From: Cryptomeria japonica
Taxonomy: Eukaryota > Streptophyta > Pinopsida > Cupressales > Cupressaceae
Reading direction: 5' to 3'
Length of the DNA: 64,000 nucleotides
Assembly: GCF_030272615.1 (NCBI RefSeq)
Contig: NC_081409.1
Location: forward strand, 19,842,260-19,906,259
Shown: one piece after another, positions 11,486 to 24,080 of the stretch
How positions within the stretch are numbered: the stretch's first letter is position 1
Layout of the letters: every line of letters starts with the position of its first letter
Notes under the pieces: generated by a model
Told to the model about the DNA's origin: nothing
The model's database searches: none
What the model saw: the letters and a program-made list of their open reading frames with translations, nothing else
Position numbers and translations under genes: made by a program

Positions 11486-13099
11486 TGGTGTAGGGCACCT
11501 GACACTCCAAGTTGAAAGTTTTTTTTTCTTTCAAGTTTGTGTGTTATCTTTGTGATGTAATAATGGACCAACCATTTAGGACTCAGTAGAGCCATGGTTG
11601 AGTTGTCCAAGGTTTGGTTTGAGTCAATTGTAAACAGGATGCTGACAGCCTGATAAGTGAGATGCTTAGGTAGTTCATAGGTAAAGTACTCTAGATGAAT
11701 GTATTCATGTATTAAGGGTCAATTGTGTTGTTTTTAGGTCTTCTAGGGTGTTTGAGGACCTTCAGGAGTCTTAAAATACATTAGAATGCAAAAGTACATC
11801 CTGGAGCCAAAAGATGTAAAAAGCTACTAAGCAACATTTTGCAATTTCTTGCAAAAGTTGCATGTTTGGTTATAGGTGTTAAAATTTGGTTGAACCGACT
11901 GAAATAGGGGCATAAAATCCAAAATTCACTTCATTGTACACTTTAGAGGATTGGAAATGAAAGAGAAAGTTTTTGGTTTATGAAGCAACCTTGTTTCCAC
12001 CAGTTTTTGACAGTTTTTGACTTGTTTTTCATTGCTTGTACAGTCCAGTATGGACTAGATGGAGTAAAATCATTGCCATTCTTGAGTGTTATTGTATTTT
12101 ATTTCATTAAGGTTTATTTGCAGGTTTGATTGTCCTAGGTTGCAGAGATTTCTTCCATTCTTTGCAACCAGGTACAAAACCCTTGCAAGTAGGGTTTAAG
12201 AGAAAGCAAATGGCTCTAACCTAGGCATTCTTTGATGGAACCTGTTGAAATAACTAAGAATTATAGTTTAAGGTTTGTACATATCTTTAGGATAGGATTT
12301 GTGGTTTTTCAGGTCCTTGTGGAGGAGAAACAATGAAGCCCTAGGCTCACCGCTGAGAGTAGGTGAGTTAGGACAACAAGAAAAGTGTGATTGATGAGCA
12401 CATGGGGATTGGTGTAGGACCAAGTGTCATATGAATGGAAATAACTCTGATTTCCATTGAATATTCCTACATTGTTTAGAGTAGGAGATTTGACTGGTGA
12501 AGAGTTTTAGACCCATCTTGCCAAGTCACCTGGTGAGGCCTAAACCCTACAAAATAGTCCAGCATTGGAAATCCCACTTGTACAGATAACCCAGATGCAC
12601 TTTTGCAGTGTTGTTTGTAACTTCCAAAAGGGTACTCGAATACTTGATTTATTTTTAGCCTTGTTTGGGAATTTTGCAAACTAAGACCCTAAAACCGCCA
12701 GGAGAGAGCTAATGCAATTAGGCCTATTTTGGAACTAGTAGAGACCTAGAAAGGTTAGGAAGCTAAAGCGATGGGTTTTGTGAGCCTAAAGCCACAAAGA
12801 CACTTTATAGGTGCATTGGGATCCCATTGGGGGTGGTTGTGTGTTGAGATACTTGCAGGAGTGGTTGGAGCCTGAAGAAGAGTGTGAGTGCTTGAGGTGG
12901 CAACCTCAAGGAGTGGAGTTGATTGTCCATAAACCATTGGCTATACCTAGCAGGCAAGTCAAGAAGGTTTAGACCTTGGAGGTATCATTATCATAAGCCC
13001 TACTAAGTGCCATAGGAAGGACTTGAGTAGTTGAAGGGTTGAGTAGGACAAGTCACTCAAGAAGGTGTATTGAACCAAGCTCCTAGTCTGTTTGCATTA
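11486..13099 (+). repeat. Gypsy1 5' LTR
   Basis: 1,614 bp, starting TGGTGTAGGGCACCTG and ending TTTGCATTA. It aligns throughout with 28335-29959. The primer site follows three bases later. Confidence 0.92.
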
Positions 13100-13102
13100 G
13101 AG

Positions 13103-13115
13103 TGGTATCAGAGCC
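13103..13115 (+). other. Gypsy1 primer-binding site
   Basis: TGGTATCAGAGCC, a match to the complement of the plant initiator tRNA-Met 3' end, three bases after the 5' LTR. Confidence 0.92.
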
Positions 13116-13169
13116 ATTCTTTGAAAGATTTGGTGTATGTCAGATTGTCAAGAATCAGAAGCAAGTTCA

Positions 13170-16100
13170 ATGCCTCCAAAGGAAATGACTCTAGAAGCCA
13201 TCTGGTAGATGTTGGCAGAGATGGTAGAAGGAAGTAGAGGAACCATAGAGGTTAAGAATGGGGTGATCAGACTGACGAAGAAGTGGAAGATGGAGAGGAA
13301 CCAATAGCAGTAGCTATGCCTCAAGACCAAAATCTATTCTTGGATGCAGTCAAATCCATTTCTAAGGACAACTTGGATGTATTACCCACGTATGGAGGAA
13401 ACCTCAATGCAGAAGAGTTACTAGATTGGATAGAGGTTCTCAATAATCACTTTGATTACAAAGAGGTAGTAGAAGAGAAAAGAGTCAATGTGGCCAAATC
13501 AAGATTGAGAGGATCAACATTGGTTTGGTGGAATATATTGCAAGAAGAAAGGATACAAGAACGCAAGAAGAAGATAACTTCATGGGAGCGTATGAAGATC
13601 AGACTTAAGGCACAATTTCTACCAGGAGATTATGAAGTTCCAATCCATAAGAGACTACAAAATCTGAAATAAAGAGAGTTAGATGTCAATGCATACACTA
13701 AGGAATTCCATAAAATTAGTTTGAGGGCTAGGAAGCATGAGAATGAAGTGGAGAAGTTGGCCCGGTACATGAATGGCCTTAGACAAAATATTCAAGATGA
13801 GATAAGTATCCTCACACCGGACACTGTCCATAAATGTTTTCAGTTGGCACTAAGGATAGAAGAGAAGATCAAAAGGTGGAGTGAACAAAATCACAAACAT
13901 AGCGGAGGTAAGAATTTTAGAGGTAGAGGAAACTTTGGTAGAGGGAAGCAATCACCAAGAAATGAAGAGCAACAAGGCCAAAAAGGTAGTGGGGACTCTC
14001 AGAGAGGAGCATTTAGAGGATCCTATAGAGGAAGGAACAATTTTAGGGGTAGGTTTGGAAGCTTAGGAAGAGGAAACACAATCTTCACTGGTAGGTGTTA
14101 TCATTGCAATCAACTTGGGCATACCATGAGTAAGTTCCCAGGAAAATCCTCAAGCTCCAGAAGCTCATACATGGGGGAAAGAAGAACTCAATTGCTGAAA
14201 GAGGAGGACACTCAAAGTATAACTTCTTCAATCAGTAAGGCAGGGCCAATGACAAATGGAGAAAACTTGATGATCAGGAGAACAATGCTCCAGATACCCC
14301 AAGCTCAAGAGCCACCACAGAGGAAAAGTTTGTTTAGGACCACTTGTAGGTCAAATGGGAAGATTTGTAAAGTGATTGTAGATTCAGGTTCCACTGAGAA
14401 TATTGTCTCAGTTGAAATGGTGGACAAACTCAAACTGAAAAGATTGCCTCATCTCACTCCTTACAAGGTATCATGGCTCAACCAGGGTCAACATATCTTG
14501 GTTGATGAACAAGAATGGGTGGATTTTGAAATTAGTGAGTATAAGGACAGATTATTATGTGACATATTGCCTAGGGATGCTTGTCATTTTCTGTTGGGCC
14601 ATCCATGGAAATATGATGTGAGAGCTACTCATGATGGAGAAAAGGAAAACTGTCTTATCACCAAGAATGGGAAGAAGTACCAAATGTATCCACTACCTGA
14701 TCCAAAGGAAGAAAAAAAAATAGGCTCAAGTGTGATTCTGATGAGAGGAAAAGAGTTTCTTAAAGTATTGAAGCAAGAAGGCCATCAAGGCCATGCTATA
14801 GTGTTGAAGCCTAGAGATGAAGCTTAGGCAGATCCAATGAGTGAAGTGCCTCAAGAGGTGCAAGCTATACTCAAAAAATATGCAGAAGTGATAGGGGATG
14901 ACATGCCTGATTCCTTGCCTCCAATGAGAGATGTGAATCATCAAATAGAGTTAATATCAGGGGTGAATATGCTAAATAAAGCTGCCTATAAAATGACACC
15001 TAGTCAAAATGAAGAGATCGCCAAACAAGTGCAAGAACTCTTGGACAAAGGGTTTATCAAGAAGAGTTTGAGTCCATGTGTTGTTCCTACTATGTTAGTG
15101 CCTAACAAGGGAGGCAAATGGAGAATGTGCATGGACTCTAGAGCCATCAACAAGATTACTATAAGGTATTGATTTCCTAATATGCCAAGGATTGAGGACC
15201 TATTGGTCAATCTAGGAGGTGCAAGCTACTTCACAAAGGTGGACTTGAAGTCTGGTTATCATCATTTAGAATCAAACCTGGAGATGAATGGAAGACAACC
15301 TTTAGAACCAATGCCTGCCTATATGAGTGGTTGGTGATGCCATTTAGCCTCACCAATGCACCTAGTACCTTCCAAAGGCTCATGAATGAAGTCTTAGTTG
15401 ATTTTATTGGTAGATTTGTTATTGTGTATCTTGATGACATTTTGATCTTTAGAAGGTCCAAGGAGGAACACCTCAAGCATATGGAGATGGTCTTGAAGAA
15501 GTTGAAGGAGGCTCAACTCAAGATTAACCTTGAAAAATGTGAGTTTTTGGAAACAGAGCTTGTATAACTTGTTTTTTTAATTTCTCATGGATGTTTAAAT
15601 ATGGATCCAAGTAAGGTAGAAGATATACTGAATTGGCCTATCCCTAGGGGCATAAGTGAAGTTAGAAGCTTTCATAGAATGGCATATTTTTATAGGAAGT
15701 TTGTGAGAAACTTTAACCATGTTTGTGCTCCTATTCTCAATACCATTAAAGGAGGGATTAAGTGTCACTTTAAGTGGACAAAGGAAGCCAATAAGGGGTT
15801 TGAAATGTTGAAAACCAAGATAGCAGAGCTGCCAACCCTTAGATTGCCTGATTTCAATCAGTTGTTTACAATAGAATGTGATGCAAGCCAAAGGGCAATA
15901 GGGGCAGTTTTAAGCCAAGAAGGACACCCTATAGCTTTCTTCTCAAAAAAGTTAAATGAAGCTAAGAAAAGGTACTCCACATATGACTTGGAGTTGTATG
16001 TAATGGTTCAAGCATTGAAAAAGTGGTGTCATTACTTGCTGCCCAAATAATTTGTAGTCGTCACTGACATCTATGTCGTTAGTTTCCTCAATGGGCAAGA

Positions 16101-16499
16101 AAAGTTGAACAAAAGACACCTAAAGTGGGTTGAGTACTTAAAATCCTATACAATCACTATCAAACACAAGAAAGGGACAACCAACAAAGTAGCTGATGCA
16201 CTAAGTAGGAGAGTCATGACTATGCATGAGATACAATTGCAAAGTGTGGATTTGAGTGAGTTAAAAGATCTCTACAAGGATGATAAGGATTTTGCATAGA
16301 TATATAATGTTTGTTCTGATTTTTCTAACACCTCACATGTCTCTTATTCAGAATACATGATACAAGAGGGTTTTTTGTTCAAAGGTCATCTTCTTTATAT
16401 ACCTCAATATACCATGAGGCAAAATATTATTCAAGAGAAGCATCAAGGAGGTCTAGGAGGTCGTTTTGGCATTGATAAGACTTTGGAATAGGTTGGTAG
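13170..16499 (+). pseudogene. Gypsy1 gag-pol, 5' part
   Basis: Probable ATG at 13170; a frame change near 13258 leads into the main gag frame. Gag (about 13283-14090) has the retrotransposon capsid core (VAKSRLRGSTLVWW) and an R/G-rich tail. A zinc knuckle at 14096-14137 (CYHCNQLGH) has its last Cys replaced by Phe. The aspartic protease site is DSGST (D at 14381). Reverse transcriptase carries RMCMDSRAINK (about 15122-15154) and YLDD (15427-15438), with a one-base deletion near 15262. RNase H follows (ECDASQRAIGAVLS, about 15876; ALSRR near 16198), then the H2C2 region of integrase up to the Gypsy2 insertion at 16505. Stops occur at about 13670, 14825, 15171, 15565, 16048 and 16297. Not functional as it stands. 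Confidence 0.92.
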
Positions 16500-16504
16500 G
16501 TTTT

Positions 16505-18042
16505 TGATAGGGCTTACCTAGCTTTCCCAAACTTCACCTAGTTGGTGTTGCTCAATTCCACCAACCTCACGAGGTCCAGCTATGCTCCCATTTAAAAGTG
16601 TTTCCCATATGCTCAATTTGCTATCTTGACAACAACTTGTCAATTTTACACCCATACTATTGTGAGTCATTGCAGAGGTGTGGAGGTGGCATTTACTATG
16701 GAATGAATTTCATTTTTCCCATTTGTGGTTTTTCATTCACTGTTTTCCTTACCGATTTCACCAATTTGCTTAGAAATAGGGCTACAAGGATGAGCCCCTA
16801 TTAGGCCTCCAAAACCCGGTTTTCAAGGGTTTTGAGGGAATTGGTCCAAAAGAACCTAAAAAAAGGCTTATTTTTATTCAAACACTCACCCAATCCTAAG
16901 AGATTTTGTTGGTTTTGGTCTTCCAACTCGCCGTACAATGCCCTAACCCAAAATGGAGGGTTTGGTAGGGTTTTTAGGCCTTTAATCGACAATGACTATT
17001 CAACTTTTAGAAGTGGGCATCTAGATGGCTTGTCAAGGTTTCTCCTTGCTACTGAAACTCTGTATTGACCTCATGAATCATCCCAAATGGATTTGCCAAG
17101 GTTTGGTTTCCATCTTTGCACTATACACTCAATTTTCACCCTGCCTTCTCTAGCCGAGTTGCTCTTGGACTTGCCTAGAACAAGGTGATAACCATGTTAA
17201 TCTCCACTTCTAGAAAACCTCCCTACATATTTACACTGTAAAATGGGTTGCCTTACATGTCCCAATAGTTCGTGACGGTAGCATAGAGGGATTTTATGGG
17301 GCAACCATTTTACATGAAATTGCTATTTACAAGCCAAAATTGGATGATTGGAAGCAAAACAAAGAAAGTACTAACACACACTAAATAAAAAGCATGAAAT
17401 GAATCAAATGACACTAGAACACACCAAATAACTACAATCCAAGACTGGATCAATGGATTCAATCCATTTGTATTCACATTTTAAGCATAATAAGCCGAAA
17501 ACAGTGATAACAGTATGAAAATGAGTAGTTTCAGATTGTCAATCATACAAAATCAAACTTCCAACCTTGGTAATCATGAAAGAGGAGGTTTAAATAATCT
17601 TTCCCATGTGTGGAGGAATTTTAGGGCATTGTGCTATCCCTAACTCCACCACTAAGCTCTTTTAGGACAAAAGTTGTCATGACAACTTTTTTCAACTTTC
17701 CACATTTTGCTTTGCCAACCTAAGCAACCTAGTTCAAGTTATTACTCATGAGTTTTTAAGAATTCCTAAGATAATTCTAAACCTCTCTAATACTCACACC
17801 AATTTATGCCACTTTTGGCCATCAAGAAGGCCAGTTCAACTACTCAAACTACTACCTAATCACAAAGTGAGAACCTAGGAGGAAAACCAACTCAACTAGG
17901 CCTACACTTGACTCAAAACAAACTTTACTCACACACCTTGGACCCTCCTGTAGTCCTTATTAGGAACTTGACTTGGCTAAGGTCAGTACAAGCCAAAATT
18001 GTAGAAGGACTATGAGCCTAAGTCCTAGGTGCTCTTGCACCA
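16505..18042 (-). repeat. Gypsy2 3' LTR (left copy)
   Basis: 1,538 bp, plus-strand ends TGATAGGGC and TTGCACCA. It is collinear with 25492-27103, apart from a stretch near its start that is shorter here. The minus-strand polypurine tract (TTTGGGAGAATGG) would lie at about 18043-18055, just inside. Confidence 0.88.
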
Positions 18043-18062
18043 TTCTCCCAAAGAAAAGAAAA

Positions 18063-21050
18063 TTAAGTCACCTCTTTGGGGATCAGATCTTGATCAATGC
18101 CTAACCTTTTAAACTCTATCTCAAGCACCCATGTAGCCTCAGCATCATCCATACCCTACCACTTGATTAGGTGCTCCCAATAGATTTGGTGCCTTGTCTT
18201 CTTAGAGATCCTTGAACTCAATAACTTTTTAGCCTTTGGAATTGGTTTTGCTGGTACTTGAAGGTTATTTACATGATTTGATACCTCTGAGTGACTGCAA
18301 TCTAAACCTTGAATTGGCCCTTTGTAAGAATCTAAGTCTGCTATGTTGAAAACTGGTGACAGTCCTATTTCACTAGGTAGGTCCACCTTGTATGCATTTT
18401 CTCCATACTTGGCTAGGATGGCACATGGACCCAACCTTCTCATCTGCAACTTATTAGGTACTCCTTGTTGTATCCTTTCTTTGTTCAGATGCACCATGAC
18501 AAGATCTCCTACTTGGAATTTTAGGTTCTTCCTTCTCTCATCAACTTTTTGGTTAATCTTACTTGTGTTCTCCATCAATGCTTGCTTGACTGATTCATGT
18601 ACCTCTTTCATTGACTAAGAAAAATCTTCAGTATATCCATTTCTTGTTGCTGCATTACCTAAGTTGCTTAGCTCCAATATACCCCTTGGGTGAAGACCAT
18701 AGACCACCTCAAAAGGGCTCTTGCCGGTGGTTCCATTTATTGTGTCATTGTAAGCATATTCATCTTGTGACAACACTTGATCCCATGTCTGACCATACTC
18801 CTTGGTAAGGCACCTCAATAAGTTTCCCAAGCTTCTATTTACCACTTCGGTCTACCCATCTGTTTGTGGATGGTAGGTTGATAAAAAAGATAGGTTGGTG
18901 CCAAGCTTTTGCCAAAGTGTCTTCCAAAAATGACTCATGAACTTTGAGTCCCTATCTGAAACAATGCTCATGGGTAAACCATGTATCCTTATCACTTCCT
19001 TGAAGAACAAATGAGCTATATGACATGCATCATGAGTAGTCTTGCAAGGTACAAAGTGGGCCATCTTACTAAATATGTCCACTATGATATAAATGCTGTC
19101 ATATCCCTACTTTGTCCTTGGTAAACCTACTACAAAGTCCATACTAATGCACTCCCAAGGTCTATTTTATATGGGAAGAGGTTGGTATAAACCGACATTT
19201 GAAGAAGTGCCCTTGGCCTTTTGACAAACAATGGAAGTTTCCACATACTTCCTAACATCTTGATTCATCGTAGGCCAATAGTAATACCTCTGAACCAACT
19301 CTTGAGTCTTGTTGACTCCAAAATGACCACTAAGGCTGCCATTATGCTTTTCTTGTATGCGATTTTCTCTCATTGACCCTCTAGGCACACAAAGTTGTCC
19401 TCCTCTAAACAATTACCCATCTTGTAAGGTAAAATATGAATACTCACTATGAAATTTTTTTTGATACTCTTTGCATACCTTGTAGGCATTTGAGAAGTCT
19501 TCATCATCTAGGTATAGGCCTCTAAAACTGTCAACACATATGCTTCTTAACTGAATTTCTTGGACTGTCAAAAGTCTTATGCTCAATGCATCAACAACCT
19601 GATTTAATTGACCTTTTTTGTGCTTAATTGTGAATGTGTAGGCTTGCATATACTCTACCCCCTTCATGTGTTTGTGATTGAGTTTATCTTGTGAGTTTAG
19701 AAATCTTAAATCTTGGTTGTTTGTGTAGACTACAAATTCCTTAGGAAGGAGATAGTGTCTCCACTTCCTCAAAGCCTGCACTAAAGCATATAATTCCAGG
19801 TCATATGAGGAGTATTTACTCTTTGTGTCACTTAGCTTCTCACTATGGAAAGCTACTAGTCTTTCTTCTTGGCTTAGGATAGCACCTACTGCAACATTCC
19901 TTGCATCACATTCCACTATGGAGAGTTTCTCAAAACTAGGCAACACTAACACTAATTTTGTAGCTATCTTTTCCTTCAAGGTTTCAAAACCTCTATTTTC
20001 TTGTTCATTCCACTTAAACTTTTCCTTCATTCCACCTCTAATAGTGTCCAACATTGCTGCACATATAGCACTGAATTACCTAATGAACTTCCTATAATAT
20101 TGAGCTAGTCCATGGAAGCTTCTCACCTCTATTGCTGACTTAGGAGTACGCCAATTTACTATGGCTTCAACCTTGCTAGGATCCATCTTGAGGTTTCCTT
20201 GAGACAACACAAACCCAAGGTAAACCAACTCCTGCTTAACAAATTCATATTTGTCCAAGTTCATGGTTAGCTTCTCTTCATACAATATTTGTAGCACATT
20301 TTGCAAATGATTAATATGATTTGCCCTATCCTTACTAAAAATGAGAATATCATCTAAATATACCACCACAAATTTACCTATGAAGTCCTTCATTACCTCA
20401 TTCATGAGTCTCATGAAGGTGCTTGGAGAATTAGATAAGCCAAATGGGATTACAAGCCATTCATAGAGACCCTTTGTTGTCTTGAATGTTGTTTTCCATT
20501 CATCACCCTCCTTAATCCTAATTTGGTGCTATCCACTTTTAAGGTCAATCTTGGTTAAGTATTTGGCTCCCCCTAAACAATCCATTAGGTCTTCTATTCT
20601 AGGAATTGGAAACCTATATCTAATGGTGATCCGAGTTATGGCCCTAGAGTTAGTGCACAATCTCCAAGTACCACCTTTATTTGGGGCTAAAATGCTAGAT
20701 ACATCACAAGGGATAATGATTTTCCTAATTAGGCCTTGGTCTTAAAGCTCTTGGATTTGCTTGACAATCTCCACATTTTTGGGGGGAGTCATTTTGTAAG
20801 CTTCCTTGTTAGGTAAGGATGCTCTGGTAATAAAGTCTATTTGATGGCTTATGGTTCTTTTAGGAGGTAAGGTAGCTGGCTATCCATCACTCACTATTCC
20901 TTTGAACTTCTTCAATAGGTCTTGAACCTCTATTGGCAAATCTAGCTACTCTTTCTTGTCTTCCTATTTAGGTTTCATCACTAATGCAAACCCTATACCT
21001 TCACCTTCCTCAAGTGTCTTCATGAACTATTTTTCCCTCACTAAGAGGAC
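18063..21050 (-). pseudogene. Gypsy2 pol: RT, RNase H, integrase, chromodomain
   Basis: Minus strand, read from high to low coordinates. Reverse transcriptase has the conserved PNKGG…SRAI region near 20650-20700 and the catalytic YLDD at 20349-20360. RNase H follows at about 19413-20054 (ECDARNVAVGAILSQ). Then come the H2C2 region and integrase core (about 18600-19410), with [10 protein letters not shown] near 18950 and an NDTINGTTGKSPFE stretch near 18730. The C-terminal part (18156-18611) ends in a chromodomain (KKTRHQIYWEHLIKW, then a stop in place of the usual continuation). The final stop is near 18063. Several stops break it, but frame is largely kept, so it is younger or better preserved than Gypsy1. 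Confidence 0.9.
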
Positions 21051-21055
21051 ATTAG

Positions 21056-22390
21056 TGTTGGTATTTGTAACAAGTTCTATGAACTGATTGTATTTGGTTT
21101 TGTATTGCTTGGGAATTTGATGTCAAAGGGGGAGAGATATCTATGGAAAAACACATTATATTTTGGGGAGATATTATTCATTGGGGGAGATATTGTTACT
21201 CTTTGTATCTATATTTTGATTTCTAGTTAATGATCTCTTTGGGAGATTGTTGGTTTTTGGTTTTTGGCATTTGTGCTTTGGCACTTAGATGGTTTTTCCA
21301 TCTTGTGTTGCCATCAATGCCAAAGGGGAGATTGTTGGTATTATGGATGTGTTGCATTGGTTTTGTTATTGATATCAACATTTATCAACACTTATTCTTG
21401 TGGACATCTTTGGTTGTGTTCACCAACATGTTCAGTGACATGCACAGTCACTGGTATCTGGTTCACCGGTAGGTTATACTGTTCACCAGCACTTAGGATG
21501 ATCTGTTATCATCTAGAGATTACTTGTTTATGTCGAAGACATTGTTTGGACACTTGGTTTTGGTGATTTTATTATTGGTACAATCGAGTTTGCATATTTG
21601 TTGTTACCGGAAAATAGGTCTAGGTTATGGACCAGCAAGCATTATCTATTCCAGATTAGCATGACACATTATGGAGATGATTTGTTATTATTGTAAATGC
21701 ATTGAGCCGACATCACACATCACATATTGATTCATTTGGAATTGATTTAATTGTAATATCTTAGTGAGCCAACCTACACATTTGGTCTTAGGTTTTGGTA
21801 TATATGTAAGATCTCATTTGTGAGATTATGTAGAGTGTGGAAGAGGTAGATAATAAAGTATATGCAAATATAAGCAGAGCTATACATGCAAACATCATTC
21901 GAAGATTCAAGGAAGGTATGAAGAAGACAATTAGAGCTTAACCAGTACTGAATACAACATATGAAGATTCTATTTTGAGCAGTACATTATCATTGGATTT
22001 AACCATCCATTTGTAGTCAGTGTGACTCCCATTTTGTGATTGAGCAGTGAGCTCTAGGTAGTTGGCCTTTCTGCATGTGCAGACCCCATTTGTACAGACA
22101 TACTATCTGCAATAGTATCATTTGATTGTGGGTAAGGTTTCCCATCATGGTTTTTCCCCTTATAGCGTTTCCACGTACAAATAATTGTGTTATGTGTTGT
22201 GTATGTTATTTGTCTTTCTATTTCATGCATTAAACTTTACCGATATTGTTATTAATTGTTAAACTGTCTACCGGCATTAAGTTTGGTTTACTGGTATTAT
22301 GCACTAGGTTTGGTTAAGTTATATTTGGGTTGAAATTAATAGACAATTGATTCACCCCCCCCCCCTCTCAGTTGCCTCCGGGTCCTAACA
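21056..22390 (+). mobile_element. F2 copia derivative with large internal deletion
   Basis: Flanked by a perfect duplication, ATTAG (21051-21055 and 22391-22395). It starts TGTTGGTATT, the first bases of an F2 LTR, then jumps directly to the 3' untranslated region of the family (GATGTCAAAGGGGGAG, near 21120), runs through several polypurine runs and ends with a full 3' LTR (21333-22390). Everything from the 5' LTR interior through gag-pol is gone. The host Gypsy2 frame (AVGPN then VLLVREK on the minus strand) resumes across it. Confidence 0.88.
21333..22390 (+). repeat. F2 LTR (3' LTR of the deleted copy)
   Basis: 1,058 bp, TGTTGGTATTATGG to GTCCTAACA. It is the reverse complement of 45283-46369 and 50953-51888. 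It holds a TATA-like TATATAT (21799-21805), the block GAGCAGTGAGCTCTAGG (22042-22058), and a C-run with CTCTCAGTTGCC (about 22356-22377). Confidence 0.9.
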
Positions 22391-22395
22391 ATTAG

Positions 22396-22667
22396 GACCT
22401 ACTGCCCTCTTTTCACCTTCCTCAAGGATAGATTGGATCTTTAATGTGACTCCATCTTTCTTGAATGAGTATGCATTCTTGGCTCCATCATGAATAGCTT
22501 CTCTATCATATTTCCATGGTCTTCCTAGTAGAATATGGCATGCATCCATGGGTAGGACATCAAATAACACTTTGTCCTTATACCTCCCAATGGTTAAATC
22601 CACCCATGCTTGCTCATTGACTAGGACATGTTGGCCTTTGTTCAACCAAGTGTCCCTATATGGGTTG
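22396..22667 (-). pseudogene. Gypsy2 protease, 3' fragment
   Basis: Minus-strand frame carrying the second half of the retropepsin-like domain and the linker to reverse transcriptase: LNKGQHVLVNEQAWVDL, then DACHILLGRPWKYD. The matching Gypsy1 segment is at about 14480-14650. It is separated from the DSG-bearing half by the F1 solo LTR, which lies between the residues for HTN and YRDTW. Confidence 0.88.
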
Positions 22668-24075
22668 TGTTGGATATCATTGGCATATGATGAACCGACA
22701 TGTTGATATGATGATAATGTATGTTGTCATTGATGTGAATACATTCAAGTGAACTAGTATGAAGAGGTAGGAAGAGATGCAGTGAAGCAATGTCAGGGTT
22801 TCACTAAGTGTGACTACCGGTTGACAGTCTCAGCTCTAGGGTTATTGGTTTGGTGATCCAGCTTGTGTGATGCAACCGATGATACTCTGTGATGAGTTAG
22901 CTAAGAGATGTGAATGAGATTGAGGTACCACATCATCTTTGTGTGCGTGAAGGATTTCCTTGAGGATATTGCATGAAAAGATCGACTGTGTTTGGAGTAT
23001 ACCTCGGGAATGATCATTCTTCTTGGTGGTATGAGAAGAATGCATGATGAGTTACTGATTTCTATGTGCGTTGGTGAATGAACGATGCAGATTATCTTGT
23101 GATCTATTTGGAATTGTAATACTCTATGCAATATGTTTGGACCACCTATTTTGTAAACCTAAGATGCTTAGGGTTTAGGGTTTATGCTACCAACCTAACT
23201 ATTGTCTATAAGTTCGATGGTGTTTTCTATTGTAAAATTGTTGGCAAAAGTTGTGTGTGTATCAGAGTGATGAGATACTTTCCAAACCAGTAAGAGGAAA
23301 ATTGCAGAGTGTGATTGCAAGGTAGAGGAAATGAAAAGGACTTGCCTTGGCATGTAGTGTCGTTATCAGATTAGAAGTTTTACCTGTTGTCTTCTAATGA
23401 TTTCAATAGTTGGAAAATCCCTTTACCGGGTAGCTTTAATAGGCTTATTGTAAAACCTATAACCAAGTGAGTCAAGATCATTGAGTTCTTCAAATCCTCT
23501 AGCGAGGTAACCTCTAACAGGGTTTCAACATTTAATAGGGTATATAGCCATCCCTTAATCGAGTGATCTCTAATAGGATCGGTTCCTAACAGAACCTTAT
23601 TGGAAATTTTTTAACCAGACTGGGCTCCTAACAGGGTGAGCTTCAAGAGAGTTCAAAAACAAGCTTGTGGGTATTCATCCCCATCATGGTTTTTCCCATT
23701 TGGGTTTCCACGTGAAAAATTTGTGTGTTATGTGTTATGTATTTTTCATTTTATGTTTATGAATCATTTGGTTGAAAGATTATGCATGCAAAGTTAATAG
23801 GTTATGGTATTACTAGTATACCACATGCATATGTTTATGAGTGAAGTTGATATCAAGTATTGATAGTATTTGAAGTGTTCAGACTTATCAGTTTATGGTA
23901 TTTGATGTCTTACTGTGTTTAACTGGTATTGTCGTGGTTAAGTTCAGTATTGGTGACAACCAGTTGGTATTGCTTTAACTAGATAAGTTGTTGAGAAAGT
24001 TTTGTTTTGCCTGTACTGATTCACCCCTACCTCTCAGTACTAGTTGAGGTATATGTTGTTCATCATTATTCATTA
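22668..24075 (+). repeat. F1 solo LTR inside Gypsy2
   Basis: 1,408 bp, TGTTGGATATC to TTATTCATTA, aligning end to end with the F1 LTRs. A perfect duplication, GGTTG, lies at 22663-22667 and 24076-24080. No internal sequence remains, which is the usual outcome of recombination between the two LTRs of one element. It includes the telobox-like motif (near 23168) and the tandem array of the family. Confidence 0.95.
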
Positions 24076-24080
24076 GGTTG

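Noticed and set aside
18031-18039. LTR end placed after CTCTTGCA
   Set aside because: Moving the edge three bases, to 18042 and 27103, gives a perfect GTTTT duplication and an LTR start matching Gypsy1.
22356-22371. Long C-run as a simple-sequence repeat
   Set aside because: It is the expanded form of the C/T tract that precedes the primer site in all copia-type LTRs here, so not an independent repeat.
21333-22390. F2 LTR first read as a solo LTR
   Set aside because: The ATTAG duplication lies at 21051-21055, not next to 21333, and 21056-21332 is F2 3' untranslated sequence, so it is an internal-deletion derivative.
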